Shown here: positions 15,433 to 28,275 of the stretch, in pieces
Numbering within the stretch: position 1 is the first letter of the stretch
Layout: the number at the start of each line of letters is the position of its first letter
Source: Rhizomucor pusillus
Lineage: Eukaryota > Mucoromycota > Mucoromycetes > Mucorales > Lichtheimiaceae
Length of the DNA stretch: 36,470 nucleotides
Direction of reading: 5' to 3'
NCBI GenBank assembly: GCA_900175165.2
Contig: FWWN02000435.1
Span: 1-36,470, forward strand
The notes under the pieces: generated by a model
Databases searched by the model: none
What the model was told of the DNA's origin: nothing
The model's input: the letters and a program-made list of their open reading frames with translations, nothing else
Translations under genes and position numbers: made by a program

Positions 15433-16315
15433 TTATTCGTGATCTCTGACTTCAGCAATCATCTGTGCCAGATGGATAAAGTCTTTGGCAATAATGTCAA
15501 TCGAGGCGTCTCCTGGCTGTATCTCGTCAGGTGCATGACCTTCTCCAGGGCGATACACAAAAGCTGTCAGAAGCCCGCATCGCTTTGCCGCATACAGATC
15601 CTTTGCATGAGCGGCAACCATGCACACCTGGTGCGGTTGTAAGCCTAAAAGTTTGACTGCGCCCTTGTAAATATGCGGGCTGGGTTTGTAGCTTCTGAAT
15701 AGCTCGGACGAGAATATGACATCGAACGGCATGTGCCCGTACTTTTTAAGGTCAATCAAGAGTCTCACGCTGCCGTTACTCAGCGTGCCTGTAGTTAACC
15801 CTTGGTCCTCGCTTAGCAGTGCCAGGCCCTTGTTTGTGTCAGGCCACGGAAGGAGCTTATGCCAGCATTGGCTAAGCTCTCGTCGGTCTTGCTCGTTTAG
15901 CTCATCATCCTTGGTTAGAACGGTGTCGTCCAGGATACCGCGAAAGATATCGTCGAGTTCGGGGTACTCGTCCCTTTCGGGTTCAAGTGTCTGCGCAAGC
16001 CGAGTCACGCTTTCAATGTATCCTTTTGAAAAAAAGTGTGTCTGCAGTGGTGAGAATTATCACTCCAAACACGCTGGCAAAACCTGTCATTCCCACCTTG
16101 TCGCCATTTTTGGGCCAAGTCCGCAGCATCAGTGCGGCCTGTTTTCTGCTCGAGCGCTCTTTTCACGCTGGTGCGCCAATCAACGCAGGTACCAAACACA
16201 TCAAATACAAGACTTTTAAAACATACATTAGTCCTAATGTTTAAGCAGATATGCGTGGGGACGTGTACACTTTGACGTCCTTGAAAGACTCTGGAGCTTC
16301 AATAGAAGGCGGCAT
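15433..16315 (-). CDS. HAD-superfamily hydrolase, haloacid dehalogenase type II-like
   Basis: The product is 250 aa from exons 16315-16269, 16212-16097 and 16022-15433. HAD motif I is VLVFDVFGTCVDWR with nucleophile Asp20, and this segment is rebuilt across intron 1 (branch-like GACTAAT, AAAAG acceptor). A cap region follows (YIESVTRLAQTLEPER). Motif II is TLSNGSVRLLIDL, motif III has Lys in RSYKPSPHIYKGA, and motif IV is MVAAHAKDLYAAKRCGL. This pattern matches bacterial and fungal (S)-2-haloacid dehalogenase homologues, cytosolic hydrolases that attack C-halogen or related bonds; the natural substrate in fungi is generally unknown. The N-terminus MPPSIEAPESFKDVK is the usual short fungal leader. 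It lies between VPS13 and the PH gene on the same strand with short spacers. Confidence 0.88.
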
Positions 16316-16496
16316 GAAAAAGAAGAAGAGTCATTTTCGCTGCGCCGCGCTAGAGAAGCAGGAATTTAAGCATAGGTAATCTGGGGGAAAATAATTATGT
16401 ATGAAATATATCAAGATGCTATCACGTTCGATGAAAAAAAAAAAAGGATATGAATACAATGTCTACAGAGTTTTACAAAGAAGAGTGTTCCCTTTT

Positions 16497-19400
16497 TTAG
16501 ATACTAGGTCTACGCGCCGCATTGTATTTCATAACAGTCTCCTCGATCTTTTTAAAGAACCATTCCCGCGTCTTCTTGTCCGGAATGACGAGGAACGGTT
16601 CCCAGCTCATGCTCCGTAGATAGATCGCGATCCCTGTAGCCTCGCACTTTATCGTCTGGATCTCCGTGAATGGCTCCTGCCACTCGACAGCCAGTCTGCG
16701 TGTCCGCAGAAGCATCAAGCGGTTAGAAGTAAGCATCGCTACGCGCTCGTTGCTCTGGACATGACAGTGTGCAATATACTCGTCGTTGAAATATCTACCG
16801 CCATCCACATCCTTGAGCCAGCTTTGGCCCTGCGCCTCGCGCACAGAATAAGGTTTCAAAATACCGTCTTGTCCGATGTACCGTGGGAAACGGATGCGCT
16901 CAATGTCGTTTGTGTCAGATGGCGTGCTGGAGTTTCGAATACCCTCGGAAACATTGCTTGCCAAGTCAAACACTCCCACCATCGGTTTCGTTACAGCGCT
17001 ATTAAGGATAATCAATATCATAAATATCAGAAGACTACTTACAATACCAAACTTACCCTACTAGTCCTTTGCCGACACCAGTAAAGAATCCTCCTACACC
17101 TTCTTTGGCAGCTCCTTCGATGGGTCTCGTCTGAAAAGGAAAAGAATCGATAGAGTAAGAAACTATTAAGTTGTATTCTCGCGGCTTCCAGCAATGGTCA
17201 ATATGATTACTTACAACAAGGCCAGCCATACCGCTTGCAAGGCCGCTTGCAAAGTAGTTTGCCCCTTGAGTCACACCACCTAGAGCGTGGCGGGGTCGAT
17301 TGCGAGCCATATTCATACGACGGCGATCCTGGTACTGCCTATCCATAGTGGCAGCTGATAGTCCTTTACCAATGCTGCCGGTGAACTTTGTGAAGCTGTC
17401 TGTGACACCAAATACACTCTTGCGGAAGAATCCGCTGAAACCCTGGAAATCATTGATCAGAATGCGATCTGCGCAACTTACCGAAAAAAAAGTTTAAACA
17501 TACCCTAGCAATACCAATGCCTAAATCGTGCGGCCTGTCGCTGTAAATGAAACCTTGCCATGGTTCGTAGAAAAGCTCTGCGACGCCGGAACTCAAGTTG
17601 TTGAACAGGCCAACTATGTAATATTATGCAAGTGTAAGCCAGGGAAATTAAACTTTGTCAATTACTATTGTTTTTGTTACACACCTGGATTTCCAAGGAA
17701 GTCTGCCGATCCGAGCATTCTGTGGAACTGGTACACAAACTGATTGCTGTAATGAAGGTAAATCCTATTTGCAAGATCGGAGCCGCTAGCACGCAAATTC
17801 TCAACAGCGAGTGCGTTGAATCTTAAAGGTGCAGCCTAGTATACATTGGAAAGGTGAGCTATTCTTCAGATAGAGTCAGTAATCTTTGACCTACATTGAT
17901 GTTGCCAATCGCCATCGTCAATACATTTACTACAAACGTAAATGCAGAATTCTGCGGTGCTCTGTCGGCAATAAAAATATATGGTTAGGATACCGAAAAC
18001 ACGTCAAGCTTTCGAGTACTCTACCTCTCGTCAACAATGTTCACTTGGTCCGTGCGTACAAACGATAGCTGGAATCCAATGGGTTGAATGTTCAGCATTT
18101 CAAAGTACAGCTGCGCGACGCCGTCGTGAGGTTTGACATCAGGTATATCTGCATTAATTTCCCAAATTTTGCTACAACGTCCTGTCTTAGGACCTTTCTG
18201 TACACTGCAAGCTCATTTCTGCAAAGTCGCTTACCTATCATCCGCATGTGCATTCCATCCTTCTACATCCAAGTGAGAGAAATCCAAAATAGCATATATG
18301 AACGTCTCATCCATTTCAACGCTCATTTCTTGCAAGAGAATGGAAAAGTATTTGAAATACAAGACGCCGTGTGCTTTAGATATTCGTTAGCATCAAATTG
18401 GGCCATAATTGTACACTTGATCTTACAGTCGTCTTTCACCCGATCCAAACCGAGCTGGAATGTTGGAAGGATCTCTTGATTACTCTCCTTTGTGACATTT
18501 GTTGGATAAAGCAATATCGGGAAAGCTGTACCGTACAGCTGATTGTCAATCTATGCAGGCAAGTCTCAAGATTACTAACGAGGGCTTTGGCTTGGACTGG
18601 TATAATTTGCGTTACCTGCACCCATTTAATATTCCATCGCAGAGACTGATACATGTTTGAATCAGTGAATTTCATCTCGAAGCCGCGGAATGTAATATAC
18701 GCGATTTCCTAACAACTATATCAGCAAGCGGGGAATATATTCCTATACCATTCTATAGATAATAATACCTGTAGATGTCTATTGACGGTAGAAATACCAA
18801 TCTGCGAAAATTGGAGTTCGACCACAAAGTTGAAAACTGTTTTCACCTCTTTTGTTTCGAAACCTTCCTTGACTCTGCTTTCGTCAGAGGAAGTAGATGA
18901 TGAAGAAATGGTTGATTGAGGCGACAGTGGTCTAAAATAGCTCTGAGATTGATTGTACGGAGACAGATAGACGACCTGTGCAGCTTTTTGAGTCTTGACA
19001 TCGATGGATGTGATTACAGATTGACCATCCCTGCTTTGATGCCGGAAGGGCAGCTGACTGCCGATTTCTTGAAGATTAATGCTACGCTCTCTTCCATGAG
19101 CATTGAGAATAATCTTCTTATCCTTTATCGCGGGCATGTCCCATGAATACGGAACAGTCGTGTGAGCAGGCAAACGGTAACGCTTCATTCGATGACTGCG
19201 TAGACGGTTGTCAGTGTAGTCGTCTCTGAATATGACCGGGTCCTAAGAAATGTGGTTTTTCAGAAACTCTCCTGCAACAACTGTAATATCGATCCTCATC
19301 CTTTACCTCTTGATAAAAAGTCATATCCACATCGGTGTTGTTGACTAGACGGTACGGCCAAGAGTCGTCATTTTCTTTCCGTAGGATGATAAAGACAGTT

Positions 19401-22400
19401 GCATCTTCCAGGATGATAGTGACCCTCATAAGCATGGCCGTTAATCCGTCTGCGCTGTCTAGACGGACATGCACTGTGCCGATATCCTGAATATTGAACG
19501 GCGCAGACCATGCATTGTTGATGCCTGGTAGCTTGATTGAAAGCTGCTTCTCTGCAGTCTTTCGCAAGTTATACAATGGAATACGCTGTTTCGCCTCCAA
19601 GACGTTATCTGCACGAGACTCTGGTTCCCGATATCGTATGCTTTCGTCCATTTGGTTGCTCAGAATAAACCGGGGTGTAAAAGTTACAATCTTTGTAAGT
19701 TTGTGCTATTGAAAAAGAGAGAAAATAAGCAATGATTCATCGACAAAGCATACAAAGTCATTTTTCTTCTTACCTTGCCCTGACCTTCTTGAACACTAAC
19801 GCCAATGTGAACATCTTCCGTGCCGTTCGTTTTCGGCAACGTAACATCGTGCACGGTTCCCACAGCTTCGAAACTTAAAGGCTACATGGCGTAACAGATC
19901 GTGTCATGGGTCGGTAATACCCAACGTAGAGCTTTAACATACCTGGCTCCAATCTGTATTTGGTACTTGAATCAACGAGCGATTTCCATTGTCCAATTTT
20001 GGATATGAATACATGAATGGTTCAGGCTATGTTTAATAAAGGTGGGTGAATATTTCTTCCAGGGAGGAATATAAAATTGCACGAGTTTTACCTTGGATCC
20101 TACGTGACAAACTGCAATGTTTTGACTGCCAGCAAACATCGAGGATTGCCATGCAAGTTTGGGCTTGAACGCGATCGTGAGGCCAGTCTTATTCATCATC
20201 ACATACGGACAGTATATGCTATATTTGCGTGCACCTCCGGATTCTGGTATCTCACTATATATGCATGTTAAACTACTGTTCTCGAGTCAATCTCTGCTTT
20301 GGGTATGGCAATACGTACATTGAATTGATACGCAGCGTAAGACGGACATTCTCTCGGTTTACAAGCTGCAAAGTGTCTTCGATATTCAAGTCCTCGGTTC
20401 CACGCGTACTAATGATAGCAAACTCGCTGCTTCTGTAATCTGTGATTTCCAAGGTAAGTATGCAAGCATTACAAACGATCGCTTATCAGATAAATTACCT
20501 GTATCAAGAATGTGGACGTTAAACAGCAATAGATGACCGTTTTCAATGACATGCAGAGGAGTGGTTCCACCTTTCCGAAGGAATGAGCTAAAGTCTTGCC
20601 CAGCAGTCTTGTCAATGATCCTGAAATTGAAATCATATGGTAGGAGGTTTTCAATTTCGATGGGTGCACTCAGACGTAATTTCATGACAGGGTAATGACT
20701 AACAAGAGTACAGATAATCAGGCAAATGATCAAGACAGGCCATGTCTACATTCCTTACCCATATAGGATATCTTTCTTATCCAGCCGTGCGTTCAACTGG
20801 AAAATGAACGGTGGCATGTCGTCTTCTTGTGCTTTGCACTTTACCATATGTGAATAACCAGCTGGTCCAACAAAGTCTTTCCAAAACAATCCACGGTCGG
20901 TCCATGTATAGCCAAATCCAGCTAGAATATGTAGTTGAATAACCATCTAACGAAGCTTGCAATTCAAAGACAGGCACTCACCGTCGGGCCTGACAGAAAA
21001 CCGGTTGTGATAAGCTTTTTCAATCGGTAAAGCAAAGTCTTCACCGGGCGCTAAAGTAACAAGAAAGAAAAAATTCAATTGCCAATGTAAGACTGCATTG
21101 CAGCATCTACTCATACCGATCTTTCTGACAGGACCATCAAGTCGATGTCCTGTGCTGTCAAGTATAGCGATATCGATGGGCAAAAGAGTCCTATTCTCAA
21201 TAACCATGGCAGATCTCATAGTGACCACCTTGACGCTATCGACGAGCTTGACTTCAAATACTATCCGGTGTTGTACATCATTGATCCTTGGGCGAAGACT
21301 ATAAGTATGTTCACCCTGGCTATCTACGGGCACATTCCGTAAAGTTTCCCAGAGTGCTCCGTCAAGCTGGATACTGAGCATATTGTTGCTAATGACGGTA
21401 GTCTGTGGCATTGATGTGTTTTCAGGTCAATGAGAGGATATTTCCATAAACTCCAATGGATACTTACCTCTCGACGTTCACGCCAGTCTTCAAACCACCA
21501 AGGCATTTCTTCCCCATCCTCCAGCGTCTTTACTACCGTTTCACCAGGCTTGGTGTTATTTCCACCATTCCATACATGCAGACGGTAACCAGTGCAGTTT
21601 CTAAGTCTGTAAGGAGCGACGCTACCACGCTCACCGTGGTATGCCAACTGAATTGATGTAAAAAAGACTTTGTCAGAGAACTATACATGCAAGCCTATTT
21701 GCTGACACCTACATCTTTCTGTTTGTCCCACAGGTTCATTGTAGCGAGTGCGCTCTCAAGGAATGTATGAGTTACGTTGACATTGAGATCAGACTTGGAT
21801 AAGAGTTTGATGTTGAGAGGCTCGCTGCTGGCTGTGCTCTTTCGAGACAGCCGAAGTTTAAAGTCCCATGGCTCAATAAGAGGCTCCCAGTGCGAGTTCT
21901 TGATGTTGAAATAATTGACAAACGCCGAGAAAGCGACGTCAGCGGCCAACTATGGATCATGAAAAGATGGGTTAATGAGCTGCCAAGAGACTCCTATCCT
22001 TTGTCAACTAGATAGTTACCGATCTTGACCAATTGGATACATCAACGTTGAAGGGCTTGATATTGATATCAACCATAGGCATCTCATGAATCTCTTCGAT
22101 CAGAATGACTTGTAATCCCTGAAATGATGCACGAAGCTGAAAACGGAAAAGAGTCAGTTCTAGAAAAGTTCCTGCATCAAATATGTCTGATCACATACAG
22201 ATTCTTGCATCAATGTTTGTCCCACGGATGACACGATCTGTGGCATCTCAAATGATTGCGTAGGAGAAGAAGGTGGAGGCGGCAAAGCTTGCGTGTCTTG
22301 GCGGCTTTGGTTGTACAGTTCATATGCCTTGTTGAAAATGTCTGTGATGAGTAATGCGTCGCGGTATGACAAACGAAGCACCAGGAGATCCACGTCAACC

Positions 22401-25400
22401 GCAAGCTCTGTCTTATTCTCAACTTGGTCTGCATTGTTGTTCATAGACAACGAAACATCGAATGTTTGGATAAATCGCAAGGTCGAAGTTTGCCGCATGT
22501 CCATACGGCAAAGGAACATTCCAACCTGTCGCACTGCGAGGGCAACTACCGCTTGACGAGAAATCATGACCTGATCTGCTGACAAGACAATGGCTTCAGA
22601 ATCCGTAGCATCCGGGTTTGCAAGCAGAATGAACTCTGGATGGATAACATTGAGCCGGTAGAAAATCTCCATGCCAGCATCAGCCTCATTATCATTTACT
22701 TGTCGCTGCTTGCCAGGAGATTGTGCAGCACCAGGCTGCTGCTGACGGTTGTTGGCAGAATTTCCAAACGGCTTTGTAAAGAACTCGAGTAGCAGAAACG
22801 CGTGATCAAGCGAGAGAACAACTCGGGGATCATTGACTGTAATCAGCGCTATACCATGTCGCGTCGGTTCAGGAGGAGAAATGTCGAGCTGCAACTCGAA
22901 TTGGTGACCATTCTCATTTGCAGGAATGATATTTTTGAATTTGCTTTTGATGTTCGGACGGGTATCGTCAACAGTCAATGCAGAAACCTGAAGATCAACG
23001 TTAATCGAGTTGTCCTTGAGCATAAGCACCTCCACTGCTGTGCCATTGAGTGCGATGCGAGACAGATCAACAACAGCTTGCGGATCATTGCTAGTCTTTT
23101 CTGCCATGTAAACGTCTAATCCAATCGTATTAGACTTGAGTTTGAGTCTAATATTAGGTTGCTCGTTCGTTTGTTGATCCTCATCCATGTTTGCTCTTTG
23201 CTTCTCAGGACTAACGCTGCTCGTTCGTTGCTCTTCCACAGCTTGCATAGACGACGGCGATCTCTTTGGCAGCGGGGGCGGCGACACTGCCTTTGCCGTT
23301 TCTGTGCTCTGCGGTGGCGTCAAAACACGTGAAAACATGTTGATCGCATCCATCAAAAAGGCGTATTGGCGATCGGTCAAGTGCATACGAATATCTGTAA
23401 TGCTGCCCACGATATCGACATCCGGTCGTGTGCCGACTTTGCCTTCGTGCATACTGGATATATCAAAGTCGAGATCGATGTTGTCAATAATCGGCAATGT
23501 CTGGAGTTGCAATTGGTCTTCTGCGTGTCCTTGATGGTAATATTTCGAGGTCAAACTGATAGCTCGTATTCCCGCCTTTACAGCATTTATACATCCATTA
23601 TCTTCGTTACGGAATTCATTCGAAGCACTAATCTCACCCAAATGTGCAACAACCACATCCAGTGGATGTCTGTGCATCTCTGGAAATAGCACTACTGGCG
23701 TCATGATTGTAATATCAAAATGTGTTTTAGCCGTCGATTGTTGTAACTGCTGAGCGGATTCCAATGCGGCCTGGCGCGCTCGGTCGTAAACTGCCTTCAT
23801 GGCAGCAAATTTGCCCATAAATTCTAGTAGTTGCCGGACAGGTCGTTCCAAAAACGTGAACTGTGCTGAGCCCATCTTGACATAGAGTGATTGGTCGTAT
23901 CCAGGATACTCCTCATCGTCTTTGAGATATGTATCAAAGCGAAGATCAACGAGTTCTTCGCCCTGGATAGTCAAGAGTTGTCTATCGTAAGGCTTGTGTA
24001 CCCGTTTCTCCTTTGGTGGAGTCAAATCGTCTGTCAATGTAAAGTTTGCAAACTTTGCAGCGACCTTGGTCGTTCCGTTTGCCAGCAATACTGTCATGTC
24101 TCCGTGCGATAATTCGCCCGTTGCAAGACGTATGCCATCATTGTTCAAAATAAAATTAACGCTATCCAGCAGCAGCGTCACTTGCATTCCTAGCTGCTTT
24201 TGTTGCTGCTGCTGCTGTTGTTGTATCTTGTCGTTCCTGAACTGCGCCGATCGTTGGCTCTCGGGGCTACCAGACGGTGACGAGCCTTTAGATTTTCGAT
24301 GCGCGTTGCTTGTGTCGGCCACGTTTTCGTTCTCCACGAATGTGTTAAGAATAAACATGTACAGAGTAAGCACGGAACTTCGTGTCACCACAAAATTCAG
24401 TGTTGATAATGTGACATTAGCTGCTTGATGAATGCCGTCGTATTTATCCAAAAACTCCGGGCTGGACGGATCAATTCGCAAATATTGGACGTTGACCAGA
24501 TCTCTGATATTTCTTGGATCGTCCTCGGCGTCTTGCCCTTGGAATACTTCTTGATCTGATGTTACCAAGTACTTGAACTCGTTCCCATGTTTCATATGAT
24601 CAGTGACGTGCAGCGATTTCAAGGCGACGTTAACCGTCATGTCATGCGGACGCAAGCCGAAATCAACAGATAAACTTTGCAGAAGTAAGTCGCATAGCAG
24701 ACGCTCGGGCGCAGATACATCTGATTTGTTCGCTTCCAATATGCTAGCTGACACCTTGTCCACTTTAAACTTGAGCTCGAATATCTTTCTGTTGATGTTG
24801 TTTCGTCGCTTCTTATCTATTGAACGTGCACTGCGACTTTGGGAAGCGATGGTCGTATCTGCTGTTTCTACTTCAGATTCGGTAACGCTGCCATCGCTGT
24901 CGCTTTCGCTTTCCAAAAGCAAGTCGCCACTAGCTTGTTTCCAAAGACGGGTGTACATGAGCTGGGACGCATGTGGTTTGATGTTTTCTGGAGCAGAAGG
25001 CTCGTCGAAACTGGAAACAAATTCCTCTGCCTCCTCACCAGAGTCCGTGTTTAGCAGACCAGATGCTTCTATGAGGCGAGGGATCTGCATGATAGTGCGA
25101 TACTTTGTATCTGAAAAATTGACAGCTAGCAACGGCAAGTGCCCAGATATGCGGAAATTTGTAAAGTCGGTGGAATGTGGTATGATACACATCTCGAGCA
25201 AAAAGGACATATCAATACGCTCTACGAGATGCAGATAGTTATTTTCTGGCTTAGGCCGACGCACCTGCTCCAGACAGGTCTCGACAGATTCGCCAATGAG
25301 AATTTTGGTTTGCGTCAAATGAACATCAAACTTGTCATACATCAGAGATCGTAGGCGTATATAGTCTTCGCTGGTATACTCGGCTGATCGCTTTGCCTTC

Positions 25401-28275
25401 ATTTGCTGGACAACCTCAGGAGGTGCAAGGTCGCTTTCAACATTAATATGACCAGCGTCAATGACGATGCCGCGGCAGTTCTTGGCCGTGCAGCTGATTT
25501 TGAAGTCTGTTACAACATCGTATTTGATAAAGCTAGATCGCATCCTAGCAGACTTACTCTTCAGGAATGACGATTACCGGTGCGTCCATATCCACCTTCA
25601 AATCCAACGTCGTGTGGTTTTCTAGAGCAAGCTCAAGACCAACTCTTGTCTGATTTTTCAAATCTTCTAAAGTATCACCAGCGACTTCAATCAATGCATT
25701 GATGCTGTCTGCGCTGGTTTCTGGCGGTTGGAAAAAGTCGAGAATTTCTCTTATGATTGCAGGATTATATACAATGTCGATGTTGCGCATGGTTAAGGTG
25801 ACAGCGTTGTCAGCGCGTCCATCCAGAGGCTTGTGAATAAATACAAAAGAGAAGAATGGGTCTTGAATTGATGAATATTTTAGCAACTGCGGATCCACGT
25901 TTGATTTCCGTCTCTCTTTCGAGGTATCCTCGTCTTTTTGCTTTGCGCCGATGAGCTGGCGATATTGTGAATTTACTGTGACTCCATCGTATAGTCGCAG
26001 ATCCCCCAAAGCTGCAGATAATTTAAGCGACTCCACGTATTTGACTGCACCTAGCATGACAGTGTCAAACACAAGTGACACGACTTCCACTGGCTTTTCT
26101 GCGTGGGGTGCACGTCTGATCGTAAACGAGCCTTTGTTTAAAGTTGTTCTCAGCGAAAGCATCATTGTCTAAATAACAGTTTTATAAGGCAAAGACCCAC
26201 AAGGATACAGACATAATTTTGACTCACATCTTTCGGGAAATCAATGGCCGTTGACACTGCTGCCTTGTCCTCATCATATTCAATGGCATCGTAGAATTCC
26301 TGTTTCTGTTCTTCCGTAATTACAAACTCGGGATCCGGCTAAATATATAAGTTTAGGTCCCATGCTAACTGTTGACTTTTTCCATTCACATTACCGTCTG
26401 TGCCTCGGTAGATGAAGAACTGCCGTACCACCAGGAGCTCAGCCAGCCTCCTCCTCCAGACGCTGCCTTTTGATATGCGGCTGCCTCTTTCCTCTTGCGC
26501 TCTTGTTCGGCTATGTATGCGATATAAGTATAACAGATATATCCAACCAATCAATGTAACGGCTTCAACTTACCCAAGATTGCCTTCTCACGTTTCAAAC
26601 GACCTTTTGCAAGGCTGCGATAAAATCTTAAATCCTCATAACTTAATTTGTGTTCCAGTTTATCCAGTTCTATTTGTTGCTCTGGAGTGATCCTGTCAAG
26701 TTTGTTGGCTACATATAGGTCTATATATGCAAGGCGGTCGTCACGACGCTGGCGGAAATGATCCCAAGTCCATCGATAATTTCGTTCATGAATTTCATGC
26801 AGCACAGCTTTCGCTGCAAACTGGAAGTATTCTCTGGGCGAGCTTTTTGGTGTGACACCGTGAGGAGGATGTAAATGAAGATACTACGAAGCCAATGTTA
26901 ATCCCTTCCTCCGTAAGGAACGATAATCAGTAGCTGCTTGCCTTTTTCTTCTTCAGATAAGAATGAAATAGATCGATCATCAACACTGCATCGCGGTATT
27001 GCTCATCGTCGATAATAAAAGATAACTCGTCAAAGAGCAATGTTGCATCAATCTTTGGAATTTCTCCGCCAAAACTCTTGTTCATTTTAACCTATACACA
27101 ATGCTGAGCATCAAATTCTCTCAATACAGCAATTACGTCTCCACACGTACCCTTCCAGTACCAGAAACTGGTTTCAAGATATATTGATGCTCTGAGGGTA
27201 TATATGCTTTCGTAGCAATCTGTGCATATAAAGCACGCAATGATCAGAATGCGCACGTTCACAAACATGAGCGATATATTTACCAGCTTTTGAAAAGTCT
27301 CTCTCGATTCTTCTTCCTGCATGCCCTCCAGCGTCCGAGCATCGGTATCCCAGTACACGGATAAAGATTCCAAGGTCGCCAGCTATAGAAACAGATTCGA
27401 GTAAGCTAAACGTACGAGTATTTTCCAGTTTGAAGCAAAATATGACCTTGTGGATTGTGTTGACGGCGTCACCGATTGTCTGCGGAATCCAATTTTCATC
27501 TGTCGAGATAGCGGACAGCTCGCTGAGGGTGATACCTGCAGCGAATCTATGACCGGGTGCAGACATATTATCCTCATACCGTACATGAATATTCTTCACT
27601 GAAAATTGTAGATTGTTGAGGATCTTTGTCAAAAGCTGGTTGACGAATGTCTCGTTTTTGGCATTATCTTGCTGATCCCCTCCAGGTGCTGCCTGTTTCA
27701 CTAGCTCGGCCTCAGCAAGCTTCCTCATCTTTTGCTGGTATTCACGTTCATCCATCTCTTCGGCAGTCATCTACATGAGAATATTGTTGTCAGCATATAT
27801 TTCCCTAAAAGGATCATATTCCCTTTCCTCATCATACCGTTGATTCTCTTCGCGGTCCTGCCAATATATAGACATCGTGGATATACACCATAACTGGTTT
27901 GTTCTTGAGATTCGACCATGGTATATTTAAGGTGAATTCGCCCAAGTGGCCTGTAACAATCTGTCGTCAGGGAGACGAGACCAAGCTTTTTTCTTCTTTT
28001 TCCACCCTTTTCCCTTTATATTTACCCTCAAGTACATCGACAGGAAGGTCTAACTTGTCAAGTGCTTCCCGCTTGAGCTTTAGATTACGCAAAACGACAT
28101 CACCTGCATTGATCGTGAAGCGGAAACAATCGCGTTGAGCAAGATTGCGAAGCTAGGCAAAAGGTACAAAGATCATACCTGACCATATGCCGATTTGCAG
28201 CTGGTTGTAATTAAGGTTGGAAACATACGCGCCTAGAGCCCGATTTAGGAGCGTAGAGACTAGACTCTCAAGCAT
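16497..28275 (-). CDS. VPS13: VPS13 bridge-like lipid transfer protein
   Basis: This is a 3202-aa bulk lipid-transfer protein that acts at membrane contact sites. The chorein N-terminus [20 protein letters not shown] and [11 protein letters not shown] are clear, [12 protein letters not shown] lies at 432-443, and a poly-Gln run lies near 1120. The adaptor-binding (SHR-BD/VAB) region holds [16 protein letters not shown] (about 2259-2274). The C-terminus has the ATG2_C-like [20 protein letters not shown] and a PH-like end (about 3090-3202). Exons, all in phase: 28275-28179, 28103-28026, 27950-27838, 27770-27447, 27382-27284, 27219-27151, 27091-26942, 26883-26574, 26510-26395, 26338-26228, 26168-25558, 25493-22199, 22136-22020, 21949-21713, 21647-21468, 21402-21117, 21050-20982, 20921-20759, 20698-20499, 20439-20319, 20254-20092, 20026-19943, 19881-19774, 19705-19307, 19242-18769, 18708-18616, 18550-18427, 18373-18235, 18171-18025, 17961-17895, 17835-17685, 17613-17504, 17442-17215, 17130-17057, 16998-16497. 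Intron 7 is GC-AG. Length matches yeast and human family members. Confidence 0.96.
24199..24223. repeat. CAG/CAA-type repeat encoding poly-Gln in VPS13
   Basis: A TGT/TGC triplet run on the plus strand encodes about eight glutamines in the large central exon of VPS13, within a charged, probably disordered loop (following QFRNDKI). Confidence 0.85.
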
